From Sporosalibacterium faouarense (GTDB lineage: Bacteria; Bacillota; Clostridia; Tissierellales; VENL01), in contig NZ_JAETGO010000018.1 of NCBI RefSeq assembly GCF_016765695.1, positions 1 to 55,057 on the forward strand: a stretch of 55,057 nucleotides of DNA, given 5' to 3'. The notes beneath the pieces are model-generated. The model ran no database searches. It saw only the letters and a list, made by a program, of their open reading frames with translations, and was not told where the DNA came from. Below, piece after piece: positions 25,801-34,747 of the stretch (within the stretch, counting starts at the first letter, position 1; every line of letters starts with the position of its first letter). The position numbers and the translations under genes were made by a program.

Positions 25801-26691
25801 TTAAATATTGATAACTCCTTCTATTACAATAGAAGCCTTTCCACCCACTTTAATGATTTTATCAGAATTTCTCTCTTCAAATTCACAGTCAATTATACTA
25901 GGACGTCCTAAAGAATATCCTTGATAAACTCTAATCTTGTTTTCTTTCAATATATTATTTCTTTTAAGATAATAAAGCAAAGCGCCATTTGCAGTACCAG
26001 TTGCAGCTTCTTCATTAATTCCTACCAATGGAGCAAAGTTTCTGCACCAAATTTTCGACTCATCTTCTATTGCAAAAACATGAATACCTATAGACTCATT
26101 ATCTCTAGACAATTTTGAAACCTTATCATAATTAATATTTAAATTCATTAATATTTCCTTATTTTTAACTGGTATCATTATGTCAGCTAGACCTGTAGAT
26201 ATGATTTGGCAATCTAAGTCGTTATTTTCTATCCCTAATTGTTCTCTACTGATATTTAGAGATTCACATATAGAATTAATATCTTCTATTGCACCTAAAA
26301 ACCTAGGTTTATCTTGATGCATTAAAATACTTTCTACTGCACCACCACTATAATAAATCTCTACTGGTAACTTACCTAATTTTGTGTTCTGATATACTTT
26401 TACTACTCCATTTTCTATTCCTTCAATATAGCCTTTATATGCTAAAGTGTAAAAGGTAGCAATAGTAGCATGTCCACATAAATCAACTTCACATTTTGGT
26501 GTAAAAAACCTAATATCAAAGTTCATAGGATCTTTAGCAATAACAAAAGCTGTTTCAGAAAGATTCATTTCCATAGCAATATTCTGCATATCATTTTCAG
26601 AAAGTCCTCTGGCATCAGGAACAACACCAGCAGGATTTCCCCCAAAAGGCTTGTCCGTAAATGCATCTACTTGATATATAATCACATCCAT
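25801..26691 (-). CDS. PhzF-family isomerase
   Basis: The 296-residue protein is of the PhzF/diaminopimelate-epimerase-like fold, named for the phenazine isomerase. It begins YQVDAFTDKPFGGNPAGVV. The proposed catalytic Glu is in NLSETAFV (Glu46), and CGHATIAT and GTANGALLYYL glycine-rich loops are present. Most members, including this one, have no known substrate, and phenazine genes are absent here. It appears monocistronic with its own terminator. Confidence 0.88.
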   Translation of the reverse strand: MDVIIYQVDAFTDKPFGGNPAGVVPDARGLSENDMQNIAMEMNLSETAFVIAKDPMNFDIRFFTPKCEVDLCGHATIATFYTLAYKGYIEGIENGVVKVYQNTKLGKLPVEIYYSGGAVESILMHQDKPRFLGAIEDINSICESLNISREQLGIENNDLDCQIISTGLADIMIPVKNKEILMNLNINYDKVSKLSRDNESIGIHVFAIEDESKIWCRNFAPLVGINEEAATGTANGALLYYLKRNNILKENKIRVYQGYSLGRPSIIDCEFEERNSDKIIKVGGKASIVIEGVINI

Positions 26692-26846
26692 TCATTTCTC
26701 TCTCCTTTTTTATGAAAATAAGGGATGGTAATTTGTTATATATTCATTTATATTATATCAAAAGACTAAAAAATTCCATATGGTATTTATTGTATTATTA
26801 TATATTCTATTATCCGTTGTATAGATTATAGTGATATATCTTATAA

Positions 26847-26862
26847 TGTTTCACGTGAAACA
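26847..26862. other. parS site 1
   Basis: TGTTTCACGTGAAACA is the exact 16-bp ParB-binding palindrome. It lies in the intergenic region between the PhzF and CMD-family genes, 1.6 kb from the second site and about 16 kb from oriC. Confidence 0.97.
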
Positions 26863-26888
26863 TTTATCTAGTATAACTAAAAATCATA

Positions 26889-27206
26889 TTACTTATTATC
26901 AAGTTCTTGCCTAAGGGCTAACATACTTTCCATCATTGTTGGAAATCCTGCTGTGGGAGCAGTTAACAAAATTGCATGCTCTATTTCTTCTCTAGTACAT
27001 CCACTTTTAAACGCTTTTCTTATATGAGTTTTTATTGAGTAATGATGTTGACAAGAGGCAGATATAGCAACTTTTATTAACCATCTTATCTTTTCTTCCA
27101 AAGGACCTCCATCATAATGCACTTTTTTCCCATAATTCTCATATGCAGTATAGACATCCTCGTATTTGCTCATAAAATACTTGAGGTTTTCTTCGATAGT
27201 ATCCAT
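26889..27206 (-). CDS. Carboxymuconolactone decarboxylase (CMD/AhpD-like) family protein
   Basis: This 105-residue helical protein matches the CMD fold (LEEKIRWLIKVAISASCQHHYSIKTHIRKAFKSG spans the core in pieces, then TREEIEHAILLTAPTAG). AhpD-type members use a CxxC pair. Here only one Cys (52) is near the site, followed by His residues, so a disulfide peroxidase mechanism is unlikely. Function unknown. Its start ATG has AAAGGAG upstream. Confidence 0.8.
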   Translation of the reverse strand: MDTIEENLKYFMSKYEDVYTAYENYGKKVHYDGGPLEEKIRWLIKVAISASCQHHYSIKTHIRKAFKSGCTREEIEHAILLTAPTAGFPTMMESMLALRQELDNK

Positions 27207-27414
27207 ATATAAACTCCTTTTTATATTCTCACTTTTATAATATATATCCGTTTTTTTTAACTAATAACAATAAATTCTGATGCTATAAAATCAAATACTA
27301 ATGTATCAATATAGTTTTTTTTCACTTAAGCTTAAATTAATTAATAAGTATTTATCAATTACTGAAACTTTAGATATCCATACAACTGGAGAAATTAAAC
27401 ACTAGATAAACACC

Positions 27415-27855
27415 TTATTTTTTCAATTGATTCATGATCCATTGAGTATTCCATATAGTAATAATAAATCCACATATATTTAGAACAAAAGAATTAATTC
27501 CACTCCAATTGATATGTTCAAAGTATCCTAACCATATCATTAAAAATTCAATTGCTAAAAAAATCAAAGTCATAAAAACAATATACGGTAATTGCCAAAA
27601 AACTTTTTTAGGATAAAAATGAAAAAGAATAATTCCTGCTGGGAATCCACTTAGCCAATAAAATAATGGTATGTGCCATATAATCCATTTCATATTTATA
27701 TATTCAAAAGCTCCAAGATTAATAAATGTATTATCAATTATTAGTAAAATAATTAGAGATATTAGACCACAAAACCAAGTCCTTTTAATTTTTTTTAGAG
27801 GAACAAGTAGAAACATTGCTGAATATACAATAAAGGCAAAAATTAACCATACCAA
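27415..27855 (-). CDS. Unrecognised small membrane protein
   Basis: The 146-residue protein is almost entirely hydrophobic, with four or five predicted membrane helices separated by short basic or aromatic loops (PLKKIKR, WHIPLFYWLSG, FHFYPKKVF). The start is TTG with GGGAG eight bases upstream. I do not recognise the family. It resembles small spore-former membrane proteins in composition only. No operon partner is evident. Confidence 0.6.
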   Translation of the reverse strand: MVWLIFAFIVYSAMFLLVPLKKIKRTWFCGLISLIILLIIDNTFINLGAFEYINMKWIIWHIPLFYWLSGFPAGIILFHFYPKKVFWQLPYIVFMTLIFLAIEFLMIWLGYFEHINWSGINSFVLNICGFIITIWNTQWIMNQLKK

Positions 27856-28425
27856 AGTAACATCTCCCTAAATATTATTTAAAATTTAATTATATTATCT
27901 CTCACTATGAGATAAATTATTATTCGAGAAAGTTGTATATTGGCAAAATCTAATATGTTTTTACAAGCTCTCATCCTAGGTGAAGCCTATTTAGTCATTT
28001 GTTCCTTAAATTAAATAGTAGAGTAGCTGAATAGCGAAGTCGCAGAAATATAATCTTGCATAAAATTTAAATATGCAAATTCTTTATTTTAAAAAAATTG
28101 TATATTTAAATTTTACTCAAGAATAGATTGCAACGTATCTAATAAAAAACAAATTTAAAATGTTACAATTTATGAAAACCATTAGAAAAATATCGGATTT
28201 TTTATTATAAAACCTTATTATTCATGAAAAATTTCATTGATAAATCTACAAGAAATTTTAACTGAATTACTACTTGTTAGATTATTATTGGACTATAATT
28301 TTCATAAAGTAAATAGAAGAAAAGTTAATATTTAAAAATCTCATAATTAGCATTTTCTTTAAAATACATTAATTATATAACTATAATTATATCTAATATA
28401 ATAAATCAGTAATATTATTACTGAT
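27856..28425. repeat. Intergenic region with structured repeat, copy B (27962-28060)
   Basis: Copy B of the 99-base element lies here, ending in the same TATAATCTTGCATAAAATTT sequence as copy A. Its central hairpin TATTTAG/CTGAATA is kept partly by G-U pairing, suggesting the fold matters. The remaining roughly 360 bases are AT-rich with no gene or clear signal apart from the parB terminator at the right end. Confidence 0.6.
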
Positions 28426-28460
28426 AAAAAAAACTAATGTTTCACGTGAAACATTAGTTT
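28426..28460 (-). terminator. parS site 2 doubling as the parAB terminator
   Basis: The exact parS TGTTTCACGTGAAACA (28438-28453) sits inside a perfect 30-base palindrome (28431-28460) that overlaps the parB stop codon. On the minus strand it is followed by eight U residues, three of them from the stem end. The same bases therefore can load ParB and terminate the operon. Confidence 0.85.
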
Positions 28461-29323
28461 ATTGATAAAACATCTAATATTCTATCCAAATCTTCTTCAG
28501 AATAATACTCTATTTCTATCTTGCTCTTCTTTCTACCTTTAACTATTTTTACTTTTGTTCCTAAAGTTTTTCTCAGTGACTCCTCTATTCCCGAAATAAT
28601 TGGGTCATCTACACTATTATCTTTTTTGTTTTTATTTTTTTTATTTTCACTTAAATTCTTGACTAATTTTTCAGTCTCCCTGACACTCAAAGATTTTTCA
28701 ATAATAGACTTAGCTAGCTTATATTGGACTTCTTTATTTTCCACTGCTAGCAAGGTTCTTCCATGGCCACTTGTGATTTCACCTTTCATAATTAAACCTA
28801 TAACTCTTTTATCCAAATTCAATAATCGAAGTAAGTTTGTTATGTATGATCTACTCTTTCCAACTATCTCAGATATCTTTTCTTGAGTTAACTCGTGTTT
28901 CTCCACTAGAGACTTATATGCTAAAGCTTCTTCAATAGGATTTAAATTTTCCCTCTGTATATTCTCAATCAAAGCTATTTTAGTAGAATCTAGCTGCTCT
29001 ATCTCTCTAATTATACAAGGTATTCTTTTTAGTCCAGCTTGCTTTGATGCTCGCCATCTTCTCTCACCAGCTATCAATTCATAGCCTTCTTCTTTCTTTC
29101 GAACAATTATTGGTTGAATAACTCCATGTATTTTAATTGATTCTGCTAATTCATTTAGTTTTACAGAATTGAATTCTCGTCTAGGCTGTTCTTTATTTGG
29201 TTCAATAAAAGTGATATCAATTTCTTCAATACTAGCTTTATTATCAATGTTATCATTGTTTATAGGTTGATCTGGGATTAAAGCCGATAGACCTTTTCCT
29301 AAACCTGTCCTTTTTTTAGCCAT
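28454..29323 (-). CDS. parB: Chromosome-partitioning protein ParB (Spo0J)
   Basis: The 289-residue protein is a ParB CTPase clamp that loads at parS and organises origin DNA. The N-terminal domain (about 33-125) has EPNKEQPRREF and the CTP-binding GERRWRA motif. A central helix-turn-helix (LTQEKISEIVGKSRSYITNLLRL) binds parS, and the basic C-terminal domain dimerises. It starts directly after parA and ends in a parS site. Confidence 0.96.
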   Translation of the reverse strand: MAKKRTGLGKGLSALIPDQPINNDNIDNKASIEEIDITFIEPNKEQPRREFNSVKLNELAESIKIHGVIQPIIVRKKEEGYELIAGERRWRASKQAGLKRIPCIIREIEQLDSTKIALIENIQRENLNPIEEALAYKSLVEKHELTQEKISEIVGKSRSYITNLLRLLNLDKRVIGLIMKGEITSGHGRTLLAVENKEVQYKLAKSIIEKSLSVRETEKLVKNLSENKKNKNKKDNSVDDPIISGIEESLRKTLGTKVKIVKGRKKSKIEIEYYSEEDLDRILDVLSIN

Positions 29324-30097
29324 CTAAATCACTCCCTCTGCACAATCAATAAATTCTTCAGCTAATTCCATATAAGCTTGTGCTCCCTTTGAGTTAGAGT
29401 CATAATCTATTATTGGTATTCCAAAGCTGGGAGCTTCAGCTAATCTAACATTTCTAGGTATTATAGTCGCATATACCTTTCCTTTAAAGTAATTCTTTAC
29501 TTCATCAACTACTTGAATCGAGAGATTAGTTCGACCATCAAACATACTCAATACCACACCTTCAATTTCTATAGCTGGATTCAAGCTCTTCTTAACTAAT
29601 CTAATAGTATCTATCAAGGCACTAACACCTTCAAGAGCATAATATTCACATTGAATAGGAATTAACACACTATCAGCAGCAACTAAAGAATTAATAGTTA
29701 ATAGCCCTAAAGATGGTGGGCAGTCAATAAAAATATAATCATAATTTCCTTTAATAGCTTGTACAGATTCCTTCAAAGAAGATTCTCTATTTTCGCTCTT
29801 AGTAAGCTCAATCTCAGCTCCTGCTAAATTCATATTTGATGGAATTAGGTCTAAATTTTCAATATTAGTTTCAATAATAGTCTCTCTTATATCAATCTTA
29901 TCAACTAAAGCATCGTATATAGAAAGCTCAACTTCATTTTTATTTATACCTAAACCACTTGTTGTATTCCCTTGTGGGTCAATGTCAATTACTAATATTT
30001 TTTTATTCATCTTTGCTAAGCAAGCACTCAAATTAACATTTGTAGTTGTCTTTCCTACACCACCTTTTTGATTAAAAACAGCAACAAGTTTCCCCAT
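29324..30097 (-). CDS. parA: Chromosome-partitioning ATPase ParA (Soj)
   Basis: The 257-residue ATPase has the deviant Walker A KGGVGKTT (about 11-18) and FIDCPPSLG Walker B region. Soj-type proteins move ParB complexes and regulate DnaA. It is transcribed with parB. Upstream, a TTGACA near 30157 (minus) could be part of its promoter. Confidence 0.96.
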   Translation of the reverse strand: MGKLVAVFNQKGGVGKTTTNVNLSACLAKMNKKILVIDIDPQGNTTSGLGINKNEVELSIYDALVDKIDIRETIIETNIENLDLIPSNMNLAGAEIELTKSENRESSLKESVQAIKGNYDYIFIDCPPSLGLLTINSLVAADSVLIPIQCEYYALEGVSALIDTIRLVKKSLNPAIEIEGVVLSMFDGRTNLSIQVVDEVKNYFKGKVYATIIPRNVRLAEAPSFGIPIIDYDSNSKGAQAYMELAEEFIDCAEGVI

Positions 30098-30691
30098 TCT
30101 TTCACCTCACTTTTTTTATTATAATACTCTTTAAATATGATCTAATAGTGTCTATTGTCAATAAATTTTATCTATCTATAACATGAATTATTATATTTCT
30201 TAAGCAATACTCATTTATAAAATATCTATATCTATTTATAAAAATTATTATAGGTTTGTCCAAATTAGCACTAAATTTTTCAAATCACTCTATTAAGTAT
30301 TGAATAGGATTATTATTTAAAGATATGATTGCTAAAAAGACTGCTTAGATAAGATAAACCACGGGAAGATTACTCAAAATAAATATTCTAGTAATTCATA
30401 AAAATAATTTAAAGAAATTGCATAATTAATTTCTTACATTCAGTTAAAATTGAATCTAAACGGATCCTAATAAAACCATTCTTACATCTAAATATTCAAT
30501 ACATACGGCTAAATTCACAAATATCTAGATACTATTAATTAATATCAATATGCAATTACATTAACTATTAAATATTTATGTTTCCGATTATATATTATAA
30601 CACATAAACATTATTTTTTATGAAAAATATAAAAAATATTACCATAAAAAAATAATAATTTAATAAAAACAGTGTATTTCTATATAAAATT
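30098..30691. other. AT-rich intergenic region upstream of parA
   Basis: About 600 bases of very AT-rich sequence separate the parA start from the hydF end. I see no reading frame of interest, no RNA gene and no repeat. A possible parA promoter (minus-strand TTGACA at about 30157) lacks a good -10. Confidence 0.4.
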
Positions 30692-30747
30692 ATATGCTCC
30701 CCTTTTAGTAATCAGCTCTAATAAAAAAACTAAAAGGTGGAGCATAT
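30692..30747 (-). terminator. Large hairpin after hydF
   Basis: Arms 30692-30709 and 30729-30747 pair over 18 bp with one bulged base, enclosing a 19-nt loop. It is 35 bases past the hydF stop. The trailing sequence is AATTTTATAT rather than a clean U run. Confidence 0.7.
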
Positions 30748-30781
30748 TAAAATTAACTATTTAATTCATATTATAATAGCA

Positions 30782-31999
30782 TTACTTATTCCAGATTTCT
30801 TTAGCTTCTGGAAATAAATCTAAAGCCCTATCTAGAACTTCAAACTTCATGCCAAGAAAAACACCATAATTCACTATGGGAATATTTCCTTCTTTAGCTT
30901 TATTTATTCTACTTAACATTTGTTTTCTATTTATCATACACCCTCCACAATGAACTATCATGCTATACTTAGATAGATCATTTGGAATTGTAGTACCTGA
31001 ACTCCATTCGAAATTCAGTTTATTATTAGATAATTCCTGTAAAAATCTAGGTATTTTATCTCTACCTATATCTCCTTTTTGACGATGATGAGTACAAGAC
31101 TCACTAATCAATACTAAATCATTTTCCTCCAATGACTTAACAGCTTTAGCTCCTCTTACCAGTTCATTTAATTCTCCTTTATATCTAGCATATAAAATTG
31201 AATAACTTGTTAGATATATATCGTTAGGAACAATATCTCTAATTTTACCAAAGGCTTGTGAATCAGTTACAACTATTTTAATTTTATCTCTAAACATCTT
31301 AATAGTTTCTTCTAATTCTGTATCTTGAACTACTATATTTATACCATTATGATCTAATACATCTCTAATAGTCTGAACTTGCGGTAATATTAATCTTCCT
31401 TTAGGAGCTGCATCATCTATAGGAACAACATGTAAGATTACATCAAATCTATTAATTAAATCTCCAATAATTGCCGGCTCTTCAAAATCAATATTTTCTG
31501 CCTTTTTTGCAATTTTATTCTTTAACTCTGTTATTCCTTCACCAGTCTTTGCACTAACGGGTATGAAATTAATATTTAGAGTACTATTATATTTGTCTAT
31601 TTCATTTTCAGTAAGATCAATTTTATTAATGACACCTATTAATGGAATGCCTTTCTTATCTATTATCTTTATTATTTCTTCTTCGAATCCTAGATTTTCT
31701 GCATGTACATCTATTAGTAATATAGCTAAATCAGTTTTATCTAAAACAGTCAATGTCTTCTTTACTCTTAATTCTCCTAATTCACCTTCATCATCAATAC
31801 CGGCTGTATCAATTAATACCACCGGACCTAAAGGTAATATTTCCATTGATTTATATACTGGGTCCGTTGTAGTGCCCTTCGTTTCACTTACCAATGCTAT
31901 ATCTTGATTAGTTATGGCATTTATTAAACTTGACTTTCCTGCATTTCTTCTCCCAAATATAGCAATATGGGGCCTGTTAGCTCTAGGTGTATTATTCAT
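30782..31999 (-). CDS. hydF: [FeFe]-hydrogenase maturation GTPase/scaffold
   Basis: HydF is the scaffold on which the binuclear iron subcluster is built before transfer to HydA. The 405-residue protein has a GTPase domain (P-loop GRRNAGKSS at 16-24, DTAG, NKID) and a dimerisation domain. A C-terminal cluster-binding domain carries Cys302-x-His304 and His350-Cys351-x-x-Cys354, the family's [4Fe-4S] ligands. It is third in the hydG-hydE-hydF operon. No hydA gene is in the window. Confidence 0.96.
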   Translation of the reverse strand: MNNTPRANRPHIAIFGRRNAGKSSLINAITNQDIALVSETKGTTTDPVYKSMEILPLGPVVLIDTAGIDDEGELGELRVKKTLTVLDKTDLAILLIDVHAENLGFEEEIIKIIDKKGIPLIGVINKIDLTENEIDKYNSTLNINFIPVSAKTGEGITELKNKIAKKAENIDFEEPAIIGDLINRFDVILHVVPIDDAAPKGRLILPQVQTIRDVLDHNGINIVVQDTELEETIKMFRDKIKIVVTDSQAFGKIRDIVPNDIYLTSYSILYARYKGELNELVRGAKAVKSLEENDLVLISESCTHHRQKGDIGRDKIPRFLQELSNNKLNFEWSSGTTIPNDLSKYSMIVHCGGCMINRKQMLSRINKAKEGNIPIVNYGVFLGMKFEVLDRALDLFPEAKEIWNK

Positions 32000-32010
32000 A
32001 AACTCACCCC

Positions 32011-33369
32011 TTAATTTATTAGTTTATCATCTATTCTATAGCCTAATTGCTTAATATATTCATAATTTAAATATTTAGGTAGCTTTCTACCTGCTTCTTC
32101 GGTGGATTTTATGGCAAAGCTTAAATCTACCATATTCTTTTTAGAATAAATTTGATAATTCTCCCTCAAATGTTGAGGAGTGCTTATCAACATAATAGTA
32201 TTGGCTCCTGCCTTAAGAGCAAGTGTTTGTCCATCTGGGTGTAGTGAAGCAATGGCTGTAGTTGCAGGTAAAAATACATGCTGACAGATTATTCTTGTAA
32301 TAGCAACAACTTTCAAGGTTAAATCTAAATCTCCCTTTTTTTCTTCAGCATATGGAGTCCCTTTTGCTGGTAGAAAAGGTCCAAAACCTATCATATGAAC
32401 ACCAAAATCCCTCTGAAAAATAATGTCTTCTGATATTTCATCCATAGTTTGACTTGGAAGACCTATCATACCTCCAGACCCTAATCTAATTCCTGCATTC
32501 TTAATAAAACCATGATGACTCACCCTATCGTCATAGCTATCATCAGGATGAATTTTATTAAATAACCTTTCATTGGCAGTCTCAATTTTTAATAGATAAT
32601 TATTAACACCAGCTTCACTAAATAATTTATATTCTTCTTCTTTTCTTTCTCCTATACTTAAAGTAATACCCATCTTATATCTATCTTTAATTTCCTTAAC
32701 AATTGATAAAATCATATCAGTTGTATAATATGGATCTTCTCCTGATTGCAATATAACTGTTTTAATTCCTATTTTATATAATTTATCAACTTCCTGTAAT
32801 ATTTCTTCCTCACTCATTCTATATCTGTGAGTTGAATTATCTCTTCTCACACCACAATAATTACAATTTTTCCCACAATAATTAGAAAATTCAATGGCTG
32901 CTCTTAATTCTATTCTATCTCCCACACATTCTTTTCTTATAATATCAGCCATTTTTATTAATGCCTTATACTCACTTTTATTATTAATCCCCAATAAAAA
33001 CTTTACTTCCTCTTTTTGCAACTCTATATTTGCTTCTACTTTTTTAACAATTTTTCTAAACCTATCAGATATCTTGAACTCATATATTTCAGTTAAATCA
33101 TATTTATATTTATGTTCAAGTGAATAAATTCCTTGATATGATATTCTATTCTCTTTTACTATATCTTCAACTTTCTTTTCAAATTTCTTATCAAATTTTA
33201 TAGCTGTGGTACATACTCCACCAAATCCCTTAGGAGTTGGTATTAACTCATTTAAAATAGATTCTTTATCTAATAACTCCTTACTAAAAAGCATCTGTGC
33301 CTTTGAAGAACACACTAAAATATAGGGCTGGCTAATATTTGTATGCACAAACTTATCTAATAACGACAT
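32011..33369 (-). CDS. hydE: HydE radical-SAM maturase with N-terminal DUF3343-like domain
   Basis: Residues from about 98 to the end form HydE, the radical-SAM enzyme that acts on the iron synthon during H-cluster assembly. The CX3CX2C motif is Cys165, Cys169, Cys172, followed by VILQSGEDPYYT and LPATTAIASLHPDGQ. The first 97 residues are extra. QPYILVCSSKAQ, then ELIPTPKGFGGVC (IPTP at 43-46, Cys53) and TAIKF match the pattern of DUF3343, described as a putative Se/S carrier-like domain. Ordinary HydE proteins begin near the second part and are about 350 residues, against 452 here. There is no ribosome site at the internal boundary, so it is one protein. Confidence 0.93.
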   Translation of the reverse strand: MSLLDKFVHTNISQPYILVCSSKAQMLFSKELLDKESILNELIPTPKGFGGVCTTAIKFDKKFEKKVEDIVKENRISYQGIYSLEHKYKYDLTEIYEFKISDRFRKIVKKVEANIELQKEEVKFLLGINNKSEYKALIKMADIIRKECVGDRIELRAAIEFSNYCGKNCNYCGVRRDNSTHRYRMSEEEILQEVDKLYKIGIKTVILQSGEDPYYTTDMILSIVKEIKDRYKMGITLSIGERKEEEYKLFSEAGVNNYLLKIETANERLFNKIHPDDSYDDRVSHHGFIKNAGIRLGSGGMIGLPSQTMDEISEDIIFQRDFGVHMIGFGPFLPAKGTPYAEEKKGDLDLTLKVVAITRIICQHVFLPATTAIASLHPDGQTLALKAGANTIMLISTPQHLRENYQIYSKKNMVDLSFAIKSTEEAGRKLPKYLNYEYIKQLGYRIDDKLIN

Positions 33370-33382
33370 CTGTTATCACTTC

Positions 33383-34747
33383 CTAAAAATATAAGTCTCT
33401 TTCTCCGTCTTGTATTCTATCCAACCTATTATATACTTCTTCTTTTACTTTCTCATTATCTATTTCTTTTAAAAGGGTTTCTATAACTTTTTTTGCATTT
33501 TCACTTGAATCTGAGCTTGCATAATCTTCTATATATTCCTGCAATGTCATAAGAGCATTTGCTCTACATATACTTTTCATTTTTCCATCTTTAACTAGCT
33601 TCATAAATTGCTCTCCAGTTCTACCTACCCTATAACAAGCAGTACAGAAGCTTGGTATATAGCCAGATTCACTAATGCAATTTACAATCTCATCTAATTT
33701 TCTTTCATCACTTGTATAGAATTGATCTGCTTCTTCTTTCTTTTTATCCTTATATCCGCCTGGACTTGTACTAGATCCTGCACTAAATTGTGAAACTCCT
33801 AAATCTAGTAGCTCATCTCTTAACTGCTTCGACTCTCTTGTTGATAGTATTATACCTGTATATGGAACAGCTAATCTTAAAACTGCAACCAATTTTTTAA
33901 ACTCTTCATCAGTTAAAGGATATTCTACCTCTTCGATAGCAGAACCATGGGCAGGTCTTAATCTAGGAACTGATATAGTATGTGGCCCACATCCGTATTT
34001 ACCTTCTAAATACTCAGCATGCTGTAAAAGAGCGAGGGTATCAAACTTATAATCATATAACCCATATAATACACCCATTCCTAGATCATCGATACCTGCT
34101 TCCATACATCTATCCATAACCGTAACCCTATAATCATAGTCTGATTTTAGACCCTGTGGGTGCATCCTTTTATAAGTTTCTCTATGATATGTTTCCTGGA
34201 AACATTGATACGTACCAATACCAGCCTCTTTTAACTTTTTAAAATCTTCTACTTCCATTGGAGCCGCATTAATATTAAGTCTTCTCATATCACTATTATT
34301 ATATATTTCATTTATTGCTTCAACTATATAGTCTACGTTTGATTCTACGGGATGTTCTCCAGCCACTAATAATAAACGTTTCTGTCCTTGCTCCTCTAGG
34401 GCTTTTGACTCCTCTACTATCTCATCAATTGATAGAGTCTTTCTAATTAATCCTTTATTAGCAACTCTAAAACCACAATACAAGCAATTATTAACACATT
34501 TATTCGTTAGGTATAAAGGTGCAAATAGCACTACTCTCTTACCATAAATTCTTTGCTTCAATTCTTTAGCTGCGTGGAATATTTCGTTTATTTGATCTTT
34601 ATCTTCAGCGTTAAGTAAAACTGAAGTTTCATATAAAGATAATCCAAAACCATCTTTACTTTTTTCAATTATTTCTTCTATTTCATCTATATCTGCTTTT
34701 CTAGCCTCATCTAAAATGTCAAATATTTCTTTTTCATTAATAATCAT
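33383..34747 (-). CDS. hydG: [FeFe]-hydrogenase maturase HydG (tyrosine lyase)
   Basis: HydG cleaves tyrosine to supply CO and cyanide for the H-cluster. The radical-SAM cysteines are Cys84, Cys88 and Cys91 (CVNNCLYC). The C-terminal CTACYRVGRTGEQFM region binds the second, dangler-iron cluster that distinguishes HydG from ThiH. The 454-residue length is normal. It is the first gene of the hyd operon, with AAAGGAGAG before the ATG. Confidence 0.96.
   Translation of the reverse strand: MIINEKEIFDILDEARKADIDEIEEIIEKSKDGFGLSLYETSVLLNAEDKDQINEIFHAAKELKQRIYGKRVVLFAPLYLTNKCVNNCLYCGFRVANKGLIRKTLSIDEIVEESKALEEQGQKRLLLVAGEHPVESNVDYIVEAINEIYNNSDMRRLNINAAPMEVEDFKKLKEAGIGTYQCFQETYHRETYKRMHPQGLKSDYDYRVTVMDRCMEAGIDDLGMGVLYGLYDYKFDTLALLQHAEYLEGKYGCGPHTISVPRLRPAHGSAIEEVEYPLTDEEFKKLVAVLRLAVPYTGIILSTRESKQLRDELLDLGVSQFSAGSSTSPGGYKDKKKEEADQFYTSDERKLDEIVNCISESGYIPSFCTACYRVGRTGEQFMKLVKDGKMKSICRANALMTLQEYIEDYASSDSSENAKKVIETLLKEIDNEKVKEEVYNRLDRIQDGERDLYF

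Noticed and set aside
30098-30691. Possible hidden RNA gene or CRISPR in AT-rich gaps
   Set aside because: No regularly spaced repeats, tRNA-like folds or terminators were seen here or in the other long gaps beyond those listed.
34190-34204. TGTTTCCTGGAAACA, a palindrome resembling parS and the Noc site, inside hydG
   Set aside because: It is 15 bases, lacks the central ACGT of parS and is one base short of the Noc-binding palindrome. It encodes conserved HydG residues, so coding constraint explains it.
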